From contig NZ_NSIU01000006.1 of NCBI RefSeq assembly GCF_002633015.1, positions 1 to 64,000 on the forward strand: a DNA stretch of 64,000 nucleotides. Direction: 5' to 3'. The notes beneath the pieces were generated by a model. It was not told the origin of the DNA, made no database searches, and saw only the letters and a program-made list of their open reading frames with translations. Position 1 is the stretch's first letter; every line of letters starts with the position of its first letter. Both the position numbers and the translations under genes were made by a program. This DNA is from Sulfuricurvum sp. PD_MW2 (GTDB taxonomy: Bacteria > Campylobacterota > Campylobacteria > Campylobacterales > Sulfurimonadaceae). This document shows, piece by piece, positions 37,457 through 45,478 of this stretch.

Positions 37457-37476
37457 ACTCCACATTGGTGTGGAGT
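37457..37476 (-). promoter_or_regulatory. Perfect inverted repeat in the argG leader
   Basis: Arms ACTCCACA and TGTGGAGT, 8 bases each, with a 4-base loop. It starts about 11 bases after the proposed -10 (37487-37492), so the hairpin would form at the very 5' end of the argG transcript. It could protect the mRNA or be an operator; it does not match the E. coli ArgR box. Confidence 0.5.
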
Positions 37477-37486
37477 GAATACCGCG

Positions 37487-37492
37487 ATTTTA
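37487..37492 (-). promoter_or_regulatory. Probable -10 element of the argG-to-mshG run
   Basis: TAAAAT in the context TTGATAAAATCG on the minus strand, 59 bases before the argG ATG. Confidence 0.45.
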
Positions 37493-37515
37493 TCAAAAAA
37501 AGGGTGAGAAAATTG

Positions 37516-37770
37516 TTAAAATTTGAGATTTAGGGAAGAGGGGGCTTCCGGTTGGGTAGATTTTAGAAAATTGAGGTTGTTTTTGATTTGTTGAAGGATC
37601 TGTGCAGTCTGAATTTTATCTTTTTCAATTAATGCTTTGACTTGCATCAAAAGATACGAAGCTTCTTCCATCTGGGCAATGTTTTCAAATTGAGGCGTTT
37701 CATCCAAAAGGATAGAAATACTCTCAATGTCTTCAAGTATCAAAGCTTTTTTAAGCTTGGCTAGCCACAT
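37516..37770 (-). CDS. Small helical protein after fliS, FliT-like position
   Basis: 84 residues, almost all helix, with no signal peptide. It overlaps the end of fliS by 20 bases, a place often taken by the flagellar chaperone gene fliT, and the size fits, but the sequence is too divergent for a firm call. Confidence 0.6.
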   Translation of the reverse strand: MWLAKLKKALILEDIESISILLDETPQFENIAQMEEASYLLMQVKALIEKDKIQTAQILQQIKNNLNFLKSTQPEAPSSLNLKF

Positions 37771-38131
37771 TCGTACTCTCTTTCCATGCTTCTAAAAGCC
37801 CTTTAAACACCTGGTTGATTTCATCGAGTTTTGTTGAATCATTGTGAAGATTGGCTTCAACGAGAAGACGGAGTTGATACGTGTAAAGACCGGCCAAATA
37901 GTGGGATACGTCACCTTGGTTATAATCTAAAACATTAATCAGTTCACTGATAACGGCACTTGAACGATTAATCCAATAGGTGCGTCGTTCAATATCATTT
38001 TCATTCATTGAACGCTTCGCTTGCATATTAAAACGTAAAATCCCCTCGTACATCATTTGAATCAGTTTCTCCGGCGATTCTACGCCGATATTATTTTGGG
38101 CATATGTATTGTATGCGAGATTGGAAGTCAT
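37751..38131 (-). CDS. fliS: Flagellar export chaperone FliS
   Basis: Binds the flagellin C-terminus and keeps it from polymerising in the cytoplasm. The 126 residues contain NLAYNTYAQNNIGVESPEKLIQMMYEGILRF in pieces around 4-35, the typical FliS opening. ATG at 38131 has AAAGGA 7 bases upstream (a TTG one codon earlier is less likely). Confidence 0.92.
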   Translation of the reverse strand: MTSNLAYNTYAQNNIGVESPEKLIQMMYEGILRFNMQAKRSMNENDIERRTYWINRSSAVISELINVLDYNQGDVSHYLAGLYTYQLRLLVEANLHNDSTKLDEINQVFKGLLEAWKESTNVASQA

Positions 38132-38206
38132 CAAAAATCCTTTAATTTTTTAAAAAATAAATTATTAATCTAAATAGTATGAACAGAGAATCAACTGGAG
38201 GGCTAG

Positions 38207-38599
38207 TTATCCTTTTTGGTCAAATAGCATCCCGTTAACTTCTTGCATTTTTGGTAAAAGTGCTTCAGCCTGTTCAACCGGAAAACGTCTGAGCATACGA
38301 TTGCTCTTCGTATCAATTACAGAAACATAAAAATCATCCGACGAATTATCAAAACCGAATTTCAACGTAGTGTTAAACGGATTTAATGATTGATTGAGTT
38401 GCTCAATCAATTTATCCATTTGTTCTTGTGAATCGACTTTTGATGTCTTTTGCTCACTGCTGATTTGTGCTGCTTGATCTTGTTGGATCTGTGCTTTTTG
38501 TATTTGCTGCACACTTTGTGTCGTCGAAACATCACCGCTGCTTTTCGGTGTTGAACTTTGAGTTTGCTGCATTTTTGCAGTCGTTTGAAAGATTTCCAT
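38207..38599 (-). CDS. flaG: FlaG family flagellar protein
   Basis: 130 residues: a Gln/Ser-rich N-terminal part (~1-65) and a C-terminal FlaG domain (LNPFNTTLKFGFD..VSVIDTKSNRMLRRFPVEQA, ~72-115). FlaG influences filament length. AAGGAG precedes the ATG. A sigma-28-like promoter lies upstream. fliD, which usually follows flaG, is absent. Confidence 0.88.
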   Translation of the reverse strand: MEIFQTTAKMQQTQSSTPKSSGDVSTTQSVQQIQKAQIQQDQAAQISSEQKTSKVDSQEQMDKLIEQLNQSLNPFNTTLKFGFDNSSDDFYVSVIDTKSNRMLRRFPVEQAEALLPKMQEVNGMLFDQKG

Positions 38600-38621
38600 G
38601 GTAATTCTCCTTATAAATATA

Positions 38622-38647
38622 AGACGATTCTTACCCCTAGATCGTCT
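38622..38647. repeat. Inverted repeat overlapping the flaG promoter
   Basis: AGACGAT at 38622-38628 and ATCGTCT at 38641-38647, 12 bases apart. The right arm covers most of the -10 of the sigma-28-like promoter, so it could be an operator or a chance outcome. Confidence 0.4.
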
Positions 38648-38665
38648 AAAAAAACAAAAACTTTA
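38639..38665 (-). promoter_or_regulatory. Sigma-28 (FliA)-like promoter of flaG
   Basis: On the minus strand TAAA, exactly 15 bases, then GACGATCT, close to the FliA consensus TAAA-N15-GCCGATAA. It lies 40 bases before the flaG ATG, consistent with late flagellar class control. Confidence 0.65.
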
Positions 38666-38676
38666 ATATCTTCCGT

Positions 38677-38682
38677 GATAAT
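38677..38682 (+). promoter_or_regulatory. Probable -10 element of the MFS gene, very close to its start
   Basis: GATAAT ends 9 bases before the ATG at 38692, and no ribosome binding site lies between, which suggests a leaderless or nearly leaderless transcript. Confidence 0.35.
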
Positions 38683-38691
38683 CTTGCAATT

Positions 38692-39897
38692 ATGAAACGC
38701 TATTTAACACTTTTACGCAATGAACCGCTTCTGCGCCGTCTCTCAATCATTCAACTTCTTGCTTATTTTGGAGCATGGTTTAGCAATGTCGCTATTTATA
38801 CGTTACTGATCCAAATGGGGGCCGATGCGACTACCATTGCGCTGGTGGCAGCTCTGCATTTTTTGCCTGGAGTGTTTCAAGCACCTTTGAGCGGTGTCAT
38901 TTTAGATCGTATACATCCCAAAAAATTGATGATTATTTTAACGGCTATTGAGATAGTTTGTACATTGACACTGATTCGAGTTGATAGTATCGATATGTTA
39001 TGGCTCCTTTATCTATTGGTTTTCATCCGTATGGGGGCATCGAGTTTTCATTTTACGGTAGAAATGTCATTGTTACCGCGTATTTTAGAAGGGAAAGCTC
39101 TTCAAGCAGCCAATGAAATCCACTCTATAATCTGGTCATTATCGTATACTATGGGTATGACATTAAGCGGATTGGTTGTGTATTGGGTAGGTGTAACGAC
39201 AGCTTTTTTATTGGATGCCGGTTTATTTATGATCGTGCTGTTTTTAATCTTCTCACTAAAAATTGAGGTTGATTTTAGTCAAAATCTTTCAAAAATAAGT
39301 GCGATGATGAAAGAGGCGTTTATTTACATTCGTCAAAATCCTATTGTGTATCATTTGATGTTTTTACATGCAATTTTGGGATTTACCGCATTTGATGCAT
39401 TGGTGGCATTAGCGGCAAAGCACTATTATGCCCAGATTATTGCCGTATCTTTAGGGATAGGCCTTCTCAATGCAGCCCGCGCGGTTGGTTTGGTGATTGG
39501 GCCTATGGTATTAGGGCATTGGATTAATAATCGACGTTTGGGATGGCTTTTTTTCGGAGGGGGGAGTGCTATTGCATTGTGGGCATTTTTGATTGACAAT
39601 TTTTACGGCTCACTTTTAGCTTCTGTAGCAGTAGGATTTGTTACAACGACATTATGGTCGTATACCTACACGCTATTGCAGCATCATACACACAGCGACT
39701 TTTATGGAAGAGTGATCGCATATAACGATATGATCTTTTTAAGTGTTGGTGCGGCCGTTTCTTTGCTTATCGGATATTTGGCGTCGTATGGGTTGTCTTT
39801 GAGCCTTATCGCATTGTTGATTGCGAGTGTATTTGTAATGGCATCATTGTATTATTTATGGGTGTCTAAAACATATCAACTGAAGGAACTGGAATGA
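38692..39897 (+). CDS. MFS transporter
   Basis: A 401-residue major facilitator with about 12 membrane segments. The loop between segments 2 and 3 carries GVILDRIHPKK (~68-78), the MFS signature region. The sequence recalls MFS_3/enterobactin-exporter-like efflux proteins, but the substrate cannot be told. It overlaps the next small gene by 4 bases. Confidence 0.85.
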   Translation: MKRYLTLLRNEPLLRRLSIIQLLAYFGAWFSNVAIYTLLIQMGADATTIALVAALHFLPGVFQAPLSGVILDRIHPKKLMIILTAIEIVCTLTLIRVDSIDMLWLLYLLVFIRMGASSFHFTVEMSLLPRILEGKALQAANEIHSIIWSLSYTMGMTLSGLVVYWVGVTTAFLLDAGLFMIVLFLIFSLKIEVDFSQNLSKISAMMKEAFIYIRQNPIVYHLMFLHAILGFTAFDALVALAAKHYYAQIIAVSLGIGLLNAARAVGLVIGPMVLGHWINNRRLGWLFFGGGSAIALWAFLIDNFYGSLLASVAVGFVTTTLWSYTYTLLQHHTHSDFYGRVIAYNDMIFLSVGAAVSLLIGYLASYGLSLSLIALLIASVFVMASLYYLWVSKTYQLKELE

Positions 39898-40181
39898 TAA
39901 ATCACATGATTTTTGAATCAAACGGCCAAGAAATTGATTTAAAAAAAATAACACGTCTTTATCCGGCTGTTTTGATTCAAGCAGGAGGCGAAAGGGCTTC
40001 AGTTTCTTTGGAATGGGCGGAAATGAAAGCCGACCAAATAACGGTAGAAGCGTATCTTTTGGTTTGTGATGTTGATCCGGTAGGAGAAGTACCGCTCAAT
40101 CGTATTGAATTGCGATATGAAACGAAAGAGGCACTTTTTCGTGCCATGGAAGAGGTAGCAGAGCGTTTTAAGGGATTGTAA
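39894..40181 (+). CDS. Hypothetical protein, 95 aa, coupled to the MFS gene
   Basis: A small soluble alpha/beta protein with no signal peptide; it starts at an ATG overlapping the MFS stop (ATGA). Residues 20-60 look like beta strands, 75-95 a helix. No family recognised. The tight coupling suggests a shared role or simply shared expression. Confidence 0.65.
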   Translation: MINHMIFESNGQEIDLKKITRLYPAVLIQAGGERASVSLEWAEMKADQITVEAYLLVCDVDPVGEVPLNRIELRYETKEALFRAMEEVAERFKGL

Positions 40182-40183
40182 GA

Positions 40184-40600
40184 TTATTGTTTTTCTTGAG
40201 CTAGTAGTTCTCGGTATTGTTCTTCAACAATTTTAAGGCGATTACGGTCAGGCATTTTACGCGATGCTATATAACCGATGATTTCACCCGCTTCATTGAG
40301 TTTCGGGACGATATGAACGACAACCCAGTAAAATTTCCCGTCTTTGCGAAGATTTTTAACATAACCTTCCCAGATTTTACCGCTTTCAATCACTTTCCAC
40401 ATCCCCTCAAAACCGGCTTTTGGCATATCGGGATGACGCAATAAACTGTGTGGCTGTCCAACGGCTTCAGTGGCAGTATAGCCGGTCATTTCGGTGAACT
40501 TTCGGTTAACGTAAGTAATGATTCCTTTTGTATCGGTTTCGGAAATCAAACTTCTTCCATCAAATAACACTTCTTCGTTCACCGGGGTAGGGCGTTTCAT
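40184..40600 (-). CDS. PAS-domain protein, Aer/CetB-like
   Basis: 138 residues made almost entirely of one PAS domain (~15-115) with the features of Aer and CetB: TGYTATEAVGQPHSLLRHPDMPK (split around 41-62), W-x-G in IWEGYVKNLRKDG and FYWVVVHIVP. Such domains bind FAD and sense redox or energy state. No output domain is present, so it should act through a partner, as CetB does with the receptor CetA. No receptor gene is nearby. Confidence 0.85.
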   Translation of the reverse strand: MKRPTPVNEEVLFDGRSLISETDTKGIITYVNRKFTEMTGYTATEAVGQPHSLLRHPDMPKAGFEGMWKVIESGKIWEGYVKNLRKDGKFYWVVVHIVPKLNEAGEIIGYIASRKMPDRNRLKIVEEQYRELLAQEKQ

Positions 40601-40638
40601 TGAGGTAAATCCTAAGCTTAAAATTAAATATAATAATG

Positions 40639-40657
40639 TGATTATAACGTGATTATT
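40639..40657. repeat. Tandem GTGATTAT pair, 11-base period, over the PAS promoter
   Basis: GTGATTAT at 40639-40646 and again at 40650-40657. The first copy covers a minus-strand TATAAT (40642-40647) that is the likely -10 of the PAS gene. One-helical-turn spacing suits a regulator binding side by side. Confidence 0.35.
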
Positions 40658-40691
40658 GCTAAAAAAAAAGTTAAATGGCAGTTATGTTTTG

Positions 40692-40697
40692 TATAAT
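40692..40697 (+). promoter_or_regulatory. Probable -10 element of the MutS7-type gene
   Basis: TATAAT 39 bases before the ATG at 40736. Confidence 0.45.
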
Positions 40698-40735
40698 TTT
40701 CGTTATGACACAACATCTGATAAAACGGTGGTACC

Positions 40736-42760
40736 ATGCAAAACTCACAGGCATCTTTATTTATAGATCGTAATAAAAACGGGTATTCGATCGGATTGAG
40801 TATGTTTGAACCCTATGGACTCCGAGGATGGTTTTGTGAACTCGAAGCCGATTCGGCACACCCTTATGGAGCGATTGATAGGGCATTGCATCTTTTGTTT
40901 GTAACCGATATTACCTCTTTGATCATCGGAGCGACTTCACGTGCATTGTTTGAGGAGATAGCGGATAATTTATCGATGTTTGACGCTGCTTTTGATCCGC
41001 ACTATTTTGACCTACAAGAACAAAATGAACTCTTTAAAAAAGTTTTTTCCATACACTCTTTATTGAGTCCGATTGAACATTTGAGCCTTGAAAATAAACC
41101 TTTGTCCGCGCAGGCACTTGCCTTGATCTCAAATCATTTTCTGCACAATGAAAATACGATGTACGCAACACCAAGAGTATTGGAAACATCCACACTAATG
41201 GATTTAGGAAATAATGCGCTTGAACAGCTTGAACTGATGACACTCGATCCACGTCAGCCGAGTATTGCAAAACTCATGCTTGATATGAGCACCCCGATGG
41301 GGAAACGGTTGGGACGATTTAGACTTTTTTTACCGATCAAAGACTCCGCTGAACTGAATCGTCGATACGCTTGGATCGAAACGCTTAACCCGCATGCGCC
41401 TTGGATGAACGATCGATTAGCTCAAATAGAAGATATGGATCTTCTATGGTGGGATATTCAGCATCGAAAAACAGAGAAAATTGAGAGTTTTCTGCACTCG
41501 TTTGCAATGTTTCGAGAAATCCAAAATTATTGTGCAAAACACAAGCTTACTCAGATAACTTTGAAAGATGGGGTAGACGAGGGGTGGGAGATTGAGCTTC
41601 GTAATCATTGCAATGAACGTGAATGGATAGCTGCACAAGCACAAGCCATCCGTCGCACAATAGATTGGATTGCGCAGATAGATGTTGCTGTAACATCAGC
41701 CCTTTGTGCTCAAAAATATAAGCTCATCCGTCCTACCGTTGTGGATACGACAAAAGAAAATTTTTTACAAATGAGCGGACTGCGTCATCTTTTGGTTGAA
41801 GTGCAGGGGATCGAGTATATCCCTAATGACATCGTCATGGGTGATCGAGATTATGTGGATCTCCCATACCCGGATACGGTGATGCTTGATTCCAAAGTGC
41901 ATGATGGTGCCAATATCCGAGGTGTACTCCTTTATGGAATCAACTCCAGCGGAAAATCATCATTGATGAAAAGTATAGGAATAGCAAGTGTATTGGCACA
42001 AAGCGGGTTTTATGTCCCTGCTAAAGCGATGAAATTTTCATTGTTTGATGGATTGTATACCCGTATCCAGTCTCGAGATAATGTCGCAAAGTCTCTTTCG
42101 ACATTCGGTGTGGAGATGTTGGAACTCAATGCTATTTTTAGCCGTGCAACCTCGCGTACCTTGGTTTTGGGAGATGAAATCAGCCATGGAACGGAAACGC
42201 TCTCTGCGGTCTCCATCGTTGCCAGTACTATTATGGAATTGAGTGCCAAAGGGTGTTTGTTTTTGATGACAACCCATCTGCATCAACTCTCAATGATCAG
42301 TGAACTCAGCCGTTTGCGGGAAGTGGTTCATTTGCATTTGAGTGTACGCTATGATGAGGATCGAGATCGTCTTATCTATGATCGGATCCTTAAACCGGGT
42401 CGGGGGAGCAGTGTATACGGTTTGGAATTTGCCGAATCGCTGCACATGAATTCCCGCTTTTTAGAGAATGCCAAACGGTTGCGTGAAAAGCTGGCAAAAG
42501 AGTATGATGTTTTGGAGTTGGGTAACCAAAAAGAGTACATCAAACGCTATCGTGAAGTCGTTGCATGCGAATGTGTCATATGCGGTGCATTGATCCGTAA
42601 CTCACAAAAAAATTTTCATCTCAAAGAACATCACCATCTTATACCTTTATGTGAAACTCACACTCATGACGTTTCACAAGGCAAAATCAAACTGCAAGGC
42701 TTTATAATGACGCCACAAGGTTTGCGTCTTGAATATGAGACACAGTTGAAAGAGGAATAG
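40736..42760 (+). CDS. MutS7-type mismatch repair ATPase with C-terminal HNH-like domain
   Basis: 674 residues. The MutS core (lever/clamp helices ~155-370, ATPase ~375-600) has Walker A G401-INSSGKS-408, Walker B LVLGDEI with the following SHGTET (~478-488) and TTHLHQL (~510-516). The N-terminal mismatch-binding domain with the Phe-x-Glu motif is not evident. Residues ~610-656 contain C-x2-C, then HHHLIPLC-x2-H-x-H and GKIKLQGF, the pattern of an HNH endonuclease. A MutS with C-terminal HNH is the mark of subfamily MutS7, known from some Campylobacterota, giant viruses and octocoral mitochondria. It could both recognise and nick DNA. dapE follows by 2 bases. Confidence 0.85.
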   Translation: MQNSQASLFIDRNKNGYSIGLSMFEPYGLRGWFCELEADSAHPYGAIDRALHLLFVTDITSLIIGATSRALFEEIADNLSMFDAAFDPHYFDLQEQNELFKKVFSIHSLLSPIEHLSLENKPLSAQALALISNHFLHNENTMYATPRVLETSTLMDLGNNALEQLELMTLDPRQPSIAKLMLDMSTPMGKRLGRFRLFLPIKDSAELNRRYAWIETLNPHAPWMNDRLAQIEDMDLLWWDIQHRKTEKIESFLHSFAMFREIQNYCAKHKLTQITLKDGVDEGWEIELRNHCNEREWIAAQAQAIRRTIDWIAQIDVAVTSALCAQKYKLIRPTVVDTTKENFLQMSGLRHLLVEVQGIEYIPNDIVMGDRDYVDLPYPDTVMLDSKVHDGANIRGVLLYGINSSGKSSLMKSIGIASVLAQSGFYVPAKAMKFSLFDGLYTRIQSRDNVAKSLSTFGVEMLELNAIFSRATSRTLVLGDEISHGTETLSAVSIVASTIMELSAKGCLFLMTTHLHQLSMISELSRLREVVHLHLSVRYDEDRDRLIYDRILKPGRGSSVYGLEFAESLHMNSRFLENAKRLREKLAKEYDVLELGNQKEYIKRYREVVACECVICGALIRNSQKNFHLKEHHHLIPLCETHTHDVSQGKIKLQGFIMTPQGLRLEYETQLKEE

Positions 42761-42762
42761 TT

Positions 42763-43860
42763 TTGGACATTATCGCGTTATTTAAAAAACTTTTGGAATC
42801 ACCGAGTATCACTCCGGAGGATGGCGGTATTTTTGATTTTTTGGATACCTATTTGGAAGGATTTACAATTATCCGTATCGATTGTGAAGGGGTGAAAAAC
42901 TTTTTTGCATATCGTCATTTCGGAGCGGGAAAACATCTTTGTTTCGCAGGACATGTGGATGTTGTCCCGATCGGAGATGGATGGAATAGTGATCCGTTCG
43001 TAGCAACCGAAAAAGAAGGATTTATCTATGCGCGAGGGGCGCAGGATATGAAAAGTGGTGTTGCGGCATTTGTCCAAGCTCTAAAAGAAGCAAACACGTT
43101 TGAGGGGACACTGTCAATCTTGCTGACATCAGATGAGGAAGGTCCGGCGAAGTTCGGAACACTTGAAGTTTTGAAATATCTCAAAGAACACAATCTGCTT
43201 CCCGATGCGGTTGTGGTTGCCGAACCGACCTGCGAAGAGCGATTTGGAGATGCGATCAAAGTAGGACGCCGAGGTTCGATCAACGGAGTTATCGAAATCA
43301 TCGGAAAACAAGGACACGCGGCATATCCCGAAAAAGCGATTAACCCGGTACATCAAATTGCCCCTGTCCTTTCTCATATTGCGGGTGCTTTTTTGGATGA
43401 GGGGGATGAGTATTTCGCCCCAAGTCAAATCGTTATCACCGATATACGTGCAGGGATCGAGACGACGAATGTCTCTCCGGGCAAGCTAAAGATGATGTTT
43501 AATGTCCGTAACTCCACTCGAACTGATCAAGAAAAAATTAGAGCATTTATCGATTCACAGCTTTGTGGAATGGACTATACTCTCAGTTTGGATCAATCGG
43601 CATACCCGTTTGTGACGGATGCTTCAACTCCTATTGTACGAGCATTGCAAAATGCCATCGTCGAGGTGTGCGGTATCAATCCTAAAAATTCGACGGCAGG
43701 CGGGACATCCGATGCTCGGTTTGTTGCAACATACGGGATCGATGTGATCGAATTTGGTGTCATCAATGATACGATTCATGCTCCGAACGAACGTACTTCG
43801 ATAGAAGAGGTGAAAAATCTTTATACAGTTTTTACAAAGTTGATCAATAATTTTCGGTAA
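42763..43860 (+). CDS. dapE: Succinyl-diaminopimelate desuccinylase
   Basis: A di-zinc M20 amidase that releases meso-DAP precursor in the lysine and peptidoglycan pathway. 365 residues with FAGHVDVVPIGDGW (His and Asp ligands, ~64-77), RGAQDMKSG (~90-98), TSDEEG (~126-131), VAEPTCEE (~152-159) and a final HAPNE(~337-341). TTG start with GAGGA upstream. Confidence 0.93.
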   Translation: MDIIALFKKLLESPSITPEDGGIFDFLDTYLEGFTIIRIDCEGVKNFFAYRHFGAGKHLCFAGHVDVVPIGDGWNSDPFVATEKEGFIYARGAQDMKSGVAAFVQALKEANTFEGTLSILLTSDEEGPAKFGTLEVLKYLKEHNLLPDAVVVAEPTCEERFGDAIKVGRRGSINGVIEIIGKQGHAAYPEKAINPVHQIAPVLSHIAGAFLDEGDEYFAPSQIVITDIRAGIETTNVSPGKLKMMFNVRNSTRTDQEKIRAFIDSQLCGMDYTLSLDQSAYPFVTDASTPIVRALQNAIVEVCGINPKNSTAGGTSDARFVATYGIDVIEFGVINDTIHAPNERTSIEEVKNLYTVFTKLINNFR

Positions 43861-43889
43861 AATTCGATTTTTCGGAAAAAGGTAAAAAA

Positions 43890-44285
43890 ATGAAAAAATT
43901 AGCACTATTATCTTTATTGATAGTGAATCTTTTGGGGAGCGATATTGCTTGGACCGATACGTATGAGCAAGCGCAAGCCAAAGCGAAAAAAGAGTCTAAG
44001 CCTTTATTGGTTCTCATCACAACTGAACAGTGCCGATGGTGCCGTAAACTTGAAGCTACAACATTGCAAGACGATGATGTGATTTCGAAATTAAATACAA
44101 AATTTGTAACCGTTCATGTGACACGTGATAAAAGCAGTTATCCTAAAAACCTAACGGCTAAAATGGTTCCAATGAGTTATTTTTTAGACGGTAACGGAAA
44201 AGTGATCTATTCGATGCCGGGATATTGGCCGGTGGATGATTACCAATCGATTCTGGATGATGCAATAGTTAAATATAAAAAATAA
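43890..44285 (+). CDS. Exported thioredoxin-like protein
   Basis: 131 residues with a signal peptide (~1-17), then a thioredoxin fold with the redox pair C-R-W-C (residues ~49-52, [12 protein letters not shown]) and a cis-Pro segment KMVPMSYF (~92-99). It is likely a periplasmic thiol-disulfide enzyme. It lies between dapE and a RidA gene in the same direction. Confidence 0.87.
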   Translation: MKKLALLSLLIVNLLGSDIAWTDTYEQAQAKAKKESKPLLVLITTEQCRWCRKLEATTLQDDDVISKLNTKFVTVHVTRDKSSYPKNLTAKMVPMSYFLDGNGKVIYSMPGYWPVDDYQSILDDAIVKYKK

Positions 44286-44296
44286 AAGGACTAAAG

Positions 44297-44671
44297 ATGA
44301 TTCAAAACGTACAAACTTCAAATGCTCCGGCTGCAATCGGGCCATATTCTCAAGCGATGATTGCCAATGGTATGGTATTTACATCAGGTCAAATTGCACT
44401 GACTCCTGCAGGTGAAATGATCAATGGCGATGTCAGCGCTCAATGTGTTCAAGTTGTCTCAAACCTCAAAGCGGTTTTGGAAGCAGCAGGAAGTTCATTT
44501 GATAAAGTGATCAAAACGACGATCTTTTTGGCGGATATGGATGACTTTGCAGCGGTTAATGCTATCTATGGCGAAGCATTCGGTGATCACAAACCTGCAC
44601 GTTCTACCGTAGCCGTGAAAACGTTACCGAAAAATGCACTTGTTGAGATTGATGCTATCGCTTTAATTTAA
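44297..44671 (+). CDS. ridA: RidA family enamine/imine deaminase
   Basis: RidA hydrolyses reactive 2-aminoacrylate and related enamines. 124 residues with IGPYSQAM (~14-21), [22 protein letters not shown] in pieces near 104-123 (key Arg105 and Glu119 region). AAAGGA precedes the ATG. Confidence 0.93.
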   Translation: MIQNVQTSNAPAAIGPYSQAMIANGMVFTSGQIALTPAGEMINGDVSAQCVQVVSNLKAVLEAAGSSFDKVIKTTIFLADMDDFAAVNAIYGEAFGDHKPARSTVAVKTLPKNALVEIDAIALI

Positions 44672-44689
44672 GCTTAAATAAACGTTGGC

Positions 44690-44695
44690 TATAAT
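44690..44695 (+). promoter_or_regulatory. Probable -10 element of rplU-rpmA
   Basis: TATAAT in the context TTGGCTATAATTCG, 38 bases before the rplU ATG. Confidence 0.5.
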
Positions 44696-44732
44696 TCGCC
44701 ACTTTTTGTAGACTTGTAAGTAAGGAACGCTA

Positions 44733-45041
44733 ATGTACGCAATTATCAAAAACGGCGGAAAACAGTATAAAGTTCAAGAGGGTGATATCCTTTTGTTCGA
44801 TAAAATGGGTCTTGAGCCTAAATCAACCGTCGAAATCAAAGAAGTTCTTGCCGTAAATAACGGTGAACTTAAAACCGGTACCCCATTTGTTAGTGGTGCT
44901 GTTGTTACTGCTGAGGTTATCAATGAAGGTCGTGACCGTAAAGTCGTGATCTACAAAAAACGTCGTCGTAAAGACAGCAAATTGAAACGTGGTTTCAGAA
45001 GAGATCACACACGCGTTCGCATCGTTAAGATCGCTGCGTAA
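44733..45041 (+). CDS. rplU: 50S ribosomal protein L21
   Basis: 102 residues starting [14 protein letters not shown] with the basic C-terminal [15 protein letters not shown] region that binds 23S rRNA. AAGGA precedes the ATG. Followed by rpmA as in most bacteria. Confidence 0.97.
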   Translation: MYAIIKNGGKQYKVQEGDILLFDKMGLEPKSTVEIKEVLAVNNGELKTGTPFVSGAVVTAEVINEGRDRKVVIYKKRRRKDSKLKRGFRRDHTRVRIVKIAA

Positions 45042-45064
45042 TTATTTTAAAGTAGGAGGACAGC

Positions 45065-45322
45065 ATGGCTCATAAGAAAGGTCAGGGTAGTACACAGAAT
45101 AACCGCGACTCAGCGGGACGTAGACTCGGTGTCAAAAAATACGGTGGTGAATTCGTAAGAGCGGGTAATATCGTTATTCGTCAACGCGGAACAAAAGTTC
45201 ATCCTGGTAAAAATATCGGTATGGGTAAAGACCATACATTGTATGCGTTGGTTGACGGTGTCGTTGCGTTCGAACGTAAAGACAAAACTCGCAAACAAGT
45301 TTCAATCATTCCTGCCGCTTAA
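45065..45322 (+). CDS. rpmA: 50S ribosomal protein L27
   Basis: 85 residues starting [28 protein letters not shown], the L27 N-terminus that reaches the peptidyl-transferase centre. No N-terminal cleaved extension of the Firmicutes type is present. AGGAGG precedes the ATG. Confidence 0.97.
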   Translation: MAHKKGQGSTQNNRDSAGRRLGVKKYGGEFVRAGNIVIRQRGTKVHPGKNIGMGKDHTLYALVDGVVAFERKDKTRKQVSIIPAA

Positions 45323-45339
45323 TTTTTCCCAAAACTCTC

Positions 45340-45361
45340 ATCGGGCTTTCGCCCGATTTTT
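45340..45361 (+). terminator. Rho-independent terminator after rpmA
   Basis: Stem TCGGGC / GCCCGA with a TTTC loop followed by five T. It separates the ribosomal pair from obgE. Confidence 0.85.
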
Positions 45362-45363
45362 GA

Positions 45364-45478
45364 TACAATTTCCAAAATTATCTTTTTAATCGTGTACTTT
45401 AGAAGCAAAGTATAGAGTTAAGTAAATAATAGTCGTCTCACGATGAGATAGAGATTTAAATTTGCGTGAAGGACATCC
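45364..45478 (+). promoter_or_regulatory. Promoter and leader region of obgE
   Basis: TACAAT at 45364-45369 is a candidate -10, giving a leader of about 100 bases. The leader has two small hairpins: TACTTT / AAAGTA (45395-45412) and TCTCA / TGAGA (45436-45448). No known riboswitch is recognised. Confidence 0.35.
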
